From contig CAJYIL010000652.1 of NCBI GenBank assembly GCA_913774795.1, forward strand, positions 1 to 6,809: 6,809 bases of DNA. Direction: 5' to 3'. Shown piece after piece: positions 1 through 6,277 of the stretch. Every line of letters starts with the position of its first letter. Position 1 is the first letter of the stretch. Below the pieces are notes generated by a model. The model did not search any database and was not told the DNA's origin. It saw only the letters and a list, made by a program, of their open reading frames with translations. This DNA is from Pseudobdellovibrionaceae bacterium. GTDB lineage: Bacteria > Bdellovibrionota > Bdellovibrionia > Bdellovibrionales > JAMPXM01. The position numbers were made by a program, and so were the translations under genes.

Positions 1-1163
1 TTGGTGATCGTGAAGGTACCGCCCGAGAGATCGTCGATCGCGATTTTTCCGTCGCGGGCCTTCAGAGCGTAATGACGAATCGACTGTTCGATTTCGGCGA
101 CGGTCATCTGATCGGCGTTTTTCACGACCGGAACAACGAGACCCTTATCGCTCGAAACCGCGATGCCGACGTTCACGTAATCGTGGAAGACCATGTCGGT
201 CTTGTCGATGAACGCGTTGGCCGCTGGAATTTCTTTGAGCGCTTGGCAAACGGCTTTCGTGAAAAAGCCCATCATGCCGAGCGAGAGACCGTACTTCTCT
301 TTGAACTTGTCTTTGTATTTCTCGCGGAGCGCGTTCACTTCAGTCATATCGACTTCGTTGAACGTCGTGAGAGTCGCGGTCGTCTGCTGTGATTGAAGAA
401 GGCGCTCGGCCGTGCGTTTGCGAATCGTCGTCATCGCTTGGCGACGTTCAGTCCGCTCTTGGCCTCCGCCCACTTTCGGAAGCGGTGGAATCGCTTGCGG
501 TGCCTTCGCTTGCGCGCCCGCGCCTGCGCCTGCCGCCGCGCCGGCCGCTGGAGCTTTCGGTGCTCCGCCTCCGCCGTAATCCGCTTTCGACGTCGCACCG
601 AGGCCGCCGGCGTTCGCCGAGGCACCTGATGCGCCCGTCTGCGCTGTCATCGCGTCGTTCTTCGTCAAACGGCCGTCTTTACCCGTGCCCTTGATGTCAG
701 CGGGATTCAGACCGCGCTCCTCAACCACTCGGCGAGTTGCCGGCGAAAGAGTTTGCTGAAGTTCAGGCGCGATCGTTTTGCCTTCAGGCGCTGACGCCTT
801 CGGCGACGTTTGGCCTTGAGCGGCCTGGGGTGCGCCTGCCGGCGCCGAGGCTGCTTGAGGAGAGACCGCTTGCTGAGCCGGCGCATCTGTTTGCTTCGCC
901 GGTTGAGGCATACCCGCCGTCGCAACACCTTCGGTATCGATCGAGGCGATCGACGCACCGATCTTAACCACGTCGCCGTTTTTTGCGGATGTCGTCAAGA
1001 CGCCGTCGTTTGGCGCGACTACTTCCACGGACGCTTTATCGGTCTCCAGGAGCAAAATGATTTCGTCGCGTTTAACGAAGTCGCCTGATTTTTTTGTCCA
1101 TTCGCCGATGGTCGCTTCGGTGATCGATTCGCCTACGGCTGGTACTTTGATGTCTACTTTCAC
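1..1163 (-). CDS. sucB: Dihydrolipoyllysine succinyltransferase, E2 of 2-oxoglutarate dehydrogenase (partial, C-terminus off the left edge)
   Basis: E2 core of the cytoplasmic 2-oxoglutarate dehydrogenase complex; it moves the succinyl group from E1 via lipoyl-lysine to CoA. I translated the minus strand from a GTG at 1163: 387 codons plus two bases are in the window. Visible domains are a lipoyl domain at about residues 1-77 with the LLETDKASVEV motif (lipoylated K43), an Ala/Pro/Gln linker at about 80-137, a peripheral subunit-binding domain at about 138-172 (LSPATRRVVEERGLNP...GTGKDGRLTKND), a second Gly/Ala-rich linker at about 173-235, and the acyltransferase domain from about 238. The frame stops at GGTFTIT, so the catalytic HxxxDG region lies outside. 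The early ETDKASVEV and the sucA neighbour favour succinyltransferase over the pyruvate dehydrogenase E2. The GTG is chosen because a Shine-Dalgarno sits 5 bases upstream and the lipoyl domain begins at once. Two linkers and their low complexity are the only oddity. Confidence 0.95.
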   Translation of the reverse strand, partial: MKVDIKVPAVGESITEATIGEWTKKSGDFVKRDEIILLLETDKASVEVVAPNDGVLTTSAKNGDVVKIGASIASIDTEGVATAGMPQPAKQTDAPAQQAVSPQAASAPAGAPQAAQGQTSPKASAPEGKTIAPELQQTLSPATRRVVEERGLNPADIKGTGKDGRLTKNDAMTAQTGASGASANAGGLGATSKADYGGGGAPKAPAAGAAAGAGAGAQAKAPQAIPPLPKVGGGQERTERRQAMTTIRKRTAERLLQSQQTTATLTTFNEVDMTEVNALREKYKDKFKEKYGLSLGMMGFFTKAVCQALKEIPAANAFIDKTDMVFHDYVNVGIAVSSDKGLVVPVVKNADQMTVAEIEQSIRHYALKARDGKIAIDDLSGGTFTIT

Positions 1164-1167
1164 AAAA

Positions 1168-1173
1168 TCCTCA
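1168..1173 (-). promoter_or_regulatory. Ribosome-binding site of sucB, overlapping the sucA stop codon
   Basis: On the minus strand the end of sucA reads TGAGGA, then TTTT, then GTG. The GAGG core shares bases with the sucA TGA stop and lies 5 bases before the sucB GTG. This fixes the non-ATG start and suggests that ribosomes finishing sucA reinitiate on sucB, helping to balance E1 and E2. The coupling is inferred from spacing. Confidence 0.75.
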
Positions 1174-3960
1174 TTTCACTTTTTTCTTCGAAAGAGCGGC
1201 GACGTTCGATGTCTCAAAGCAACGCGCGACGATTTCTTTTTGTTCGACGGCGTGGACTTTTTCGTTACCGGTCGCAGGTGACGCGCGTTCCGTGCGTCCG
1301 TTGTAAACGACTTCGACTCCTTGAAGTCCGAGCACTTCGCGGATTTCGAGAAGACGCGGAAAGATGAACGACCAAGCGCCCATGTTCTTCGGTTCTTCTT
1401 GAGTCCACATAATGCGTTTTAAATTCGGGTACTGACGAATGAGCGGAGCCAGCTTGTGCTCAGGGAATGGATAAAGCTGCTCGACGCGAACAACCGCCGT
1501 TGCATCGGCTGAAGCCGGTGCCGCCAGCGCTTTACCGTCGGCGTCGACCGGCGCTTTGCCCGCCATGATGTCGTAATAAACTTTACCCGTGCAGAGGATC
1601 AACGTTTCGACCGACTTCGCTTGCGCGGTCGTATCCGGGATCACCTCTTGGAAGGTTCCGTCGTAAAGCTCTTTTAAGCTCGAAGCCGACTTCGCACCGC
1701 GAAGAAGCGACTTCGGTGACATGACGATCAAAGGCTTACGGAAGTCGCGCTTCAACTGTCGGCGCATCGCATGGAACAACTGCGCCGCCGTCGTGAGGTT
1801 CACGACCTGCATGTTGTCTTGAGCGCAAAGTTGCAAGAAACGCTCAAAGCGCGCCGACGAGTGCTCAGGCCCTTGGCCTTCATAACCGTGCGGGAGCAAC
1901 ATCACGAGACCTGACATGCGCTGCCATTTTTGCTCAGCCGACGAGATGAACTGGTCGATGATGATTTGCGCCCCGTTGGCGAAGTCACCGAACTGGGCTT
2001 CCCAGATGTCCAAGAACGTCGGGTCAGATGACGAGTTGCCGTATTCAAATCCGAGAACCGCGTACTCCGATAAGAATGAGTCGTAGATCACGAACTCAAC
2101 TTTATCCGGATCGATCTTTTGGAATGGCGTGTAGCGCTCGCCCGTCTTGGTGTCGTAGTAAGCGGCGTGACGGTGCGTGAAAGTCCCGCGCACGACGTCT
2201 TGGCCCGAGATGCGAACCGGCGAGCCTTCGTACATCAGCGTGCCGTACGCCAAGAGTTCGGCCATGCCCCATTCAACTTTTTCATTGTCGATCATCGCGC
2301 GGCGCTCGGTGAGAAGCTTGGCGACTTTCGGGTGAACGTTAAATCCTTCAGGCACGGTCAACAAAACGTCGGCGACTTTCTTGATCGTCTCGAGTTTCGT
2401 TTTCGTGTTCGTTTCTTTCTGGAAATCTTCGGGCTTCGAGCGACGAAGACCTTTCCAGAATCCTTCGAAGACTGGAGGCTTCATTTGCGGCGGAGTTTTG
2501 CGAACTCCGTCGAGGGCACCTTGGAGGAATTCGATTCGTTCTTTAAACATTTTCTCCGGATCGTCTTGCGACAACACGCCATCAATCGTGAGCTTCTGCG
2601 CGTAGATGTCGAAGAGAGTCGGATGTTTCTTGATGATGTCGTACATGACCGGCGACGTGAACGCCGGCTCATCGCCTTCGTTGTGACCGAAGCGGCGGTA
2701 GCCGATCATGTTCACGACGATATCCCGTTTAAATTCTTGTCTGAAACGGATCGCGATGTCGGCTGCGCGAACGCACGCTTCGACGTCGTCGGCGTTTACC
2801 AGAATGACCGGTGCTTGAATGATCTTCGCCATGTCTGACGAGTACGGCGATGAACGCGCGTTCTCGGGCTTTGTCGTGAAGCCGAGCTGGTTATCGGTGA
2901 TCAAGTGGATGGTGCCACCGACCGTGTAGCCTTGGAGCTGAGACATCTGGAGAGTTTCGGCGACGACACCTTGACCCGCGAACGCTGCGTCTCCGTGGAT
3001 CAAAACCGGAACGACTTTTTTGCGCTCGCTCGTGTCGCGGCGCTGACGCTGTTTTGCGCGAACCATGCCTAGAACGACGGGATTCACGGCTTCTAAGTGC
3101 GAAGGGTTGTACGCGAGCGACAAGTGAACCGAACCGGTCGGCGTCTTTTTGTCTGACGAATAACCCATGTGGTACTTCACGTCGCCATCGTAGAACGAGT
3201 TGAATTCGTCTCGAACGCCTTCGAACTCCGCCAAGACGTTGTGAATGCCTTTTTCCATGAAGTTCACGAGAACGTTCAAGCGACCACGGTGAGCCATGCC
3301 GACAACGACTTCTTCGGTGCCGATCGTTTGGCCTTTTGATGTCACCCACTCCAGGAACGGCAGGGCCGCATCACAGCCTTCGATCGAGAAACGCTTCTTC
3401 CCGATGTAGCGAGTGGCGATGAACTTCTCCCACGACTCCGCGCGTGTGACGTCGTTGAAGATTTTCTTCTTTTGCTCAGGCGTCAGAGTGAAGGGAACAT
3501 TTTCGAATTCGTTGATGAACCAATTGCGAATCGTCGGAACTGAATCGCTCACTTGCATCGCGATCGTGCGGCAGTACGCGTTTCTCAGGTGCGCGACGAT
3601 ATCGCGAAGAGTGGCGCCCGGCTTGCCGACGGCCTCACCCACCGCGAATTTCGTATCAAGATCTTTCTCTTCGAGATCGAAATTGTGAAGAGAAAGTTCG
3701 GCCGACGATTTTTGGCCTTGAGCGAGCGGATTCAAATTCGCTTCGTAGTGACCGTAGTCGCGGTAAGCGTTGATCAAACGAAAGACGTTGAGTTCTTTTG
3801 TCGAGAAGCCCGACTCGGTCGAAAGCTCTTTCGCAAAGTCGACACCTTGAAAGAAAAGACGCCACTCGTCGCTGACATCGGTCGGATTGTTACGGAAGTT
3901 TTCGTAGAGACCTTCGATGTATTCGAGGTTCGAGCGATTTGTGTAGCTCAGGTTTTCCAT
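1171..3960 (-). CDS. sucA: 2-oxoglutarate dehydrogenase E1 component, thiamine diphosphate-dependent
   Basis: E1 decarboxylates 2-oxoglutarate on thiamine diphosphate and succinylates the E2 lipoyl group in the TCA cycle. The 929-residue length is typical (E. coli SucA is about 933). The N-terminal segment (NLEYIEGLYENFRNNP, about residues 11-26) matches the E2/E3-binding arm of this family. Further landmarks are GMAHRGRLNVL (221-231), DVKYHMG (260-266), NPSHLE (285-290), the thiamine diphosphate/Mg motif GDAAFAGQG (323-331) with its distal N357, GQDVVRGTFTHRHA (586-599), LLPHGYEGQGPEHSSAR (688-704) and a C-terminal GRTERASPATG (888-898). The arm and lack of a fused acyltransferase domain separate it from actinobacterial Kgd. 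The start has AAGGG 4 bases upstream. It is the first gene of a sucA-sucB operon, divergent from lgt. One oddity is an Ala-rich insert of about 15-20 residues near 801-820, noted as a finding. Confidence 0.98.
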   Translation of the reverse strand: MENLSYTNRSNLEYIEGLYENFRNNPTDVSDEWRLFFQGVDFAKELSTESGFSTKELNVFRLINAYRDYGHYEANLNPLAQGQKSSAELSLHNFDLEEKDLDTKFAVGEAVGKPGATLRDIVAHLRNAYCRTIAMQVSDSVPTIRNWFINEFENVPFTLTPEQKKKIFNDVTRAESWEKFIATRYIGKKRFSIEGCDAALPFLEWVTSKGQTIGTEEVVVGMAHRGRLNVLVNFMEKGIHNVLAEFEGVRDEFNSFYDGDVKYHMGYSSDKKTPTGSVHLSLAYNPSHLEAVNPVVLGMVRAKQRQRRDTSERKKVVPVLIHGDAAFAGQGVVAETLQMSQLQGYTVGGTIHLITDNQLGFTTKPENARSSPYSSDMAKIIQAPVILVNADDVEACVRAADIAIRFRQEFKRDIVVNMIGYRRFGHNEGDEPAFTSPVMYDIIKKHPTLFDIYAQKLTIDGVLSQDDPEKMFKERIEFLQGALDGVRKTPPQMKPPVFEGFWKGLRRSKPEDFQKETNTKTKLETIKKVADVLLTVPEGFNVHPKVAKLLTERRAMIDNEKVEWGMAELLAYGTLMYEGSPVRISGQDVVRGTFTHRHAAYYDTKTGERYTPFQKIDPDKVEFVIYDSFLSEYAVLGFEYGNSSSDPTFLDIWEAQFGDFANGAQIIIDQFISSAEQKWQRMSGLVMLLPHGYEGQGPEHSSARFERFLQLCAQDNMQVVNLTTAAQLFHAMRRQLKRDFRKPLIVMSPKSLLRGAKSASSLKELYDGTFQEVIPDTTAQAKSVETLILCTGKVYYDIMAGKAPVDADGKALAAPASADATAVVRVEQLYPFPEHKLAPLIRQYPNLKRIMWTQEEPKNMGAWSFIFPRLLEIREVLGLQGVEVVYNGRTERASPATGNEKVHAVEQKEIVARCFETSNVAALSKKKVK

Positions 3961-4003
3961 CTAGCCCTTCTCAAAGATTCATGCAGTGGAGATGTTTGGA
4001 AAT

Positions 4004-4032
4004 AGCATACGCCCGTGCCGCACGAGTGTGTA
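4004..4032 (-). promoter_or_regulatory. Candidate sigma-70-like promoter for sucAB
   Basis: On the minus strand, TACACA (4027-4032; 4 of 6 match TTGACA) and TATGCT (4004-4009; 4 of 6 match TATAAT) are separated by 17 bases. The -10 lies about 43 bases before the sucA ATG, a normal leader length. The match is moderate and found by eye, so another start in the 187-base divergent region is possible. I found no comparably good promoter for lgt on the plus strand there. Confidence 0.4.
4014..4024. repeat. Short palindrome inside the candidate sucAB promoter spacer
   Basis: CGTGC-C-GCACG is a perfect inverted repeat of 5-base half-sites around one central base. It lies between the candidate -35 and -10 elements, a position where a bound repressor would block RNA polymerase. 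An operator role is inference; 11 bases can occur by chance. Confidence 0.25.
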
Positions 4033-4147
4033 GCGTTTCCCTCTGAAACCAGCTCTTTAGCTTACCGCATAAGCATTCAGAGTCTGGGCTCTAGCGCCAC
4101 GAAAATCCTTTGTCTTTTGTCGAGGACAGCGCGACTCTGCCCTAAGC

Positions 4148-5248
4148 ATGAATGACATCTGGGTGCACAATCTCAATCCGTTTCTGATTCAGTTCTCGTC
4201 GTCCTTCGGAATTCGTTGGTACGGGCTCGCCTACCTGACCGGTTTCGTCGTCGGCGCGATGATGATGATCTTCATCGCCAAGCGCGGACGTCGCACAATT
4301 TCGCCAGAGATGGTCACCGACTACATCACTTACGTCGTCTTGGGCGTGATGATCGGTGGGCGTCTCGGGTACGCGGTCTTTTACTCCCCGGATTTACTCA
4401 CCGATTTCTCATCGTCGTTTCCGTTTTGGGGCGTGCTAAAAGTCTGGGAAGGCGGCATGGCCTCTCACGGCGGCATGATCGGCGTATTAGTTGCGGCGAT
4501 ACTTTTCGCAAAGCGGCATAAGCTCGACTGGCGCCATCTGGGCGACCTGGCTGTCTTGGGTGGTTCGGTCGGCATTTTCTTCGGTCGCATCGCCAATTTC
4601 ATCAACGGTGAACTCTTCGGCCGCGAGACTCCTCCGGGAGCTTGGTTTGCCGCGAAGTTTCCGGGTGAGATGTGGCTTTGGCTCAAACACGATCGTGAAA
4701 AAGCGCTCACTGACTCGTCGCCCGACCTTCTTCCGCGCCTCAACGAAGCAGTCAAAACCATTGGCGTCAGCGTCGATCAATGGACAACGTGGGTATCACA
4801 AGTTCGCACGAACCGCGGCGCTCGAGATGCGATCGCGGGCGTGATCAACTCGTTGATCGATGCGGTCCAACACGGCAATCAAGCGGCACGCGAAGCGCTC
4901 GGCACAGTTCTCACACCGCGCTATCCATCTCAACTTTTCGAGGCCGTCTTGGAAGGTGCCGTGACCTTTTTGGTCGCGTTTTTCTTCTGGAGAAAACCGC
5001 GCAAACCGGGCGTCGTCGGTTCGGTCTGGTGGCTCACTTACGCGATCGTGCGCATTATCGGCGAACATTTCCGTCTGCCAGATGCCGATATCGGTTACCA
5101 GCTTTTCGGTTTGACCCGCGGCCAATGGCTTTCGATCGGCATGCTCGTGATTTCGATCGGTCTTTTGATCTATTGTTCACGCCGAAAAGTTCCGGTGATT
5201 GGCGGTTGGGGCCCTGAGGCCATCGCGCTTCGCGCTCGCGAACCCTGA
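4148..5248 (+). CDS. lgt: Phosphatidylglycerol-prolipoprotein diacylglyceryl transferase
   Basis: Inner-membrane enzyme that transfers diacylglycerol from phosphatidylglycerol to the lipobox cysteine of prolipoproteins, the first step of lipoprotein maturation. Family signatures are RWYGLAYLTGF (23-33), MASHGGMIG (104-112, with H107 at the place of E. coli H103), GRIANFINGELFGRE (146-160, with R147, N150 and E155 matching R143, N146 and E151), RYPSQLFEAVLEG (258-270), and R302/E306/R309 spaced like E. coli R239/E243/R246. Several hydrophobic segments fit the seven-helix fold, roughly at 24-45, 57-79, 105-121, 131-152, 266-283, 288-304 and 327-344. At 366 residues it exceeds the usual 260-300: residues about 174-256 form a polar, probably helical insertion, and there is a short extra tail. 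E. coli H196 is replaced by Y259. The start is set by family alignment; it has no good Shine-Dalgarno (GAGGA at 4122-4126 is too far). Confidence 0.96.
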   Translation: MNDIWVHNLNPFLIQFSSSFGIRWYGLAYLTGFVVGAMMMIFIAKRGRRTISPEMVTDYITYVVLGVMIGGRLGYAVFYSPDLLTDFSSSFPFWGVLKVWEGGMASHGGMIGVLVAAILFAKRHKLDWRHLGDLAVLGGSVGIFFGRIANFINGELFGRETPPGAWFAAKFPGEMWLWLKHDREKALTDSSPDLLPRLNEAVKTIGVSVDQWTTWVSQVRTNRGARDAIAGVINSLIDAVQHGNQAAREALGTVLTPRYPSQLFEAVLEGAVTFLVAFFFWRKPRKPGVVGSVWWLTYAIVRIIGEHFRLPDADIGYQLFGLTRGQWLSIGMLVISIGLLIYCSRRKVPVIGGWGPEAIALRAREP

Positions 5249-5341
5249 GCGAGAGTCGACAGCTAAAACGTTGTCTGATCGTCACAGTCCCTACACGCGG
5301 GAATGATGCTCTAAAACAGCAGGCTTTCGTAAATTAGGCCC

Positions 5342-6277
5342 ATGGGAACGACCTTTCGCTTTCCTCACAGGCAATTGACATCGGCTGGCCGCGAACGACG
5401 GGTCGGTGTCGAAATCGAGTTTAGTGGCTTAGGTTTACGTGAAACTGCTGAATTGGTGCATAAGCTTTTCGGTGGCCGCGTTGTGAGCGATCATCGGTTT
5501 TCTTACCGCGTTCAGAGCACGCGCCTTGGCGATTTTGAAATCGATTCAGACGCCTCGTTTCTGACGAAAAGAAAATGGGAAAAATATCTCGCAGTCTTTG
5601 GTGTCAAATCACCGGCGGTTGGCTCCGCGATCGAAGACATCGTCGCGACCGTGAGCGATGAAGTGGTTCCGTACGAGATCACCTCACCACCACTGGCATT
5701 CTCGCAGTTGCCGCAAATTGACGAACTTCGCGAGCGACTTCGCGTGGCGGGAGCGCTCGGGACACACGCGCATTTTTTCACCGCATTTGGTCTTCAATTC
5801 AACCCCGAACTTCCCGACTTACGGCTAGAGACTCTCCTCGGTTACATGCGTGCGTTTTTTATTCGCTACGAGGAACTCATTGAAGGCGAAGACATCCCTT
5901 TAGCGCGAAAGGTTCTCCCGTTCATCGACCCGTTTCCTGTCGCTTATATCGAGCAGGTTCTTGACCCGGACTACAAGCCCTCGTTGAATGGGTTTATGCG
6001 CGATTATCTCGAGTTCAACCCGACTCGAAACCGGCCGCTCGACTGGCTGCCGCTGTTCGCGCACATCAATCAAGATTTGGTTTTCGAATATCCGGTGGAG
6101 AACGATCTGATCAAGCCTCGCCCGACTCTTCATTACCGACTGCCGTCTTCGCTCATCGATGATCCTTCTTGGTCGATCGCGAAAGTCTGGAACAAATGGG
6201 TCGAGATCGAAGATTTGGCCGAGGAGCTCAGCTTCTCTCACCAGAAAGCTTCGATCGCCGACGGTGCTCGCGTATGA
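5342..6277 (+). CDS. Putative amidoligase (GS-like COOH-NH2 ligase family)
   Basis: The 311-residue protein resembles the putative amidoligase family (Amidoligase_2), which has a glutamine synthetase-like carboxylate-amine ligase fold and should use ATP to form an amide bond; the substrate is unknown. Supporting motifs are VGVEIEF (21-27, likely metal-binding glutamates), DSDASF (68-73), the strand motif YEITSPPL (111-118, E112), a His/Asn segment THAHFFTAFGLQFNPE (141-156), LNGFMRDYLEFNPTRNRPLDWLP (from 215) and RPTLHYRLP (260-268, R266). I see no signal peptide or membrane helix, so it is probably cytoplasmic. It follows lgt after 93 bases with no clear terminator, and its stop overlaps the next gene's start as ATGA, so the two are almost certainly co-translated. 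The Shine-Dalgarno is weak (AGG at 5336-5338). The family call rests on motif memory and on the C26 neighbour, a known partner of such ligases. Confidence 0.8.
   Translation: MGTTFRFPHRQLTSAGRERRVGVEIEFSGLGLRETAELVHKLFGGRVVSDHRFSYRVQSTRLGDFEIDSDASFLTKRKWEKYLAVFGVKSPAVGSAIEDIVATVSDEVVPYEITSPPLAFSQLPQIDELRERLRVAGALGTHAHFFTAFGLQFNPELPDLRLETLLGYMRAFFIRYEELIEGEDIPLARKVLPFIDPFPVAYIEQVLDPDYKPSLNGFMRDYLEFNPTRNRPLDWLPLFAHINQDLVFEYPVENDLIKPRPTLHYRLPSSLIDDPSWSIAKVWNKWVEIEDLAEELSFSHQKASIADGARV

Noticed and set aside
72..1088. Several plus-strand open frames opposite sucB, rich in Arg and Ser
   Set aside because: They are antisense to the sucB reading frame, which shows clear lipoyl and E2 domains; the Arg-rich products reflect the complement of Ala/Gly codons.
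2119..2838. A 239-codon open frame on the plus strand opposite sucA
   Set aside because: It lies wholly antisense to well-conserved sucA codons and its protein has no recognisable domain; it is a by-product of the G+C and codon bias of sucA.
4108..4130. TGTC-GAG-GACA inverted repeat upstream of lgt as an operator or hairpin
   Set aside because: Half-sites of 4 bases are too short to distinguish from chance, and no matching copies were seen nearby.
5301..5327. A terminator hairpin between lgt and the amidoligase gene
   Set aside because: Only a 4-base stem (TGCT/AGCA) with no following T-run is visible.
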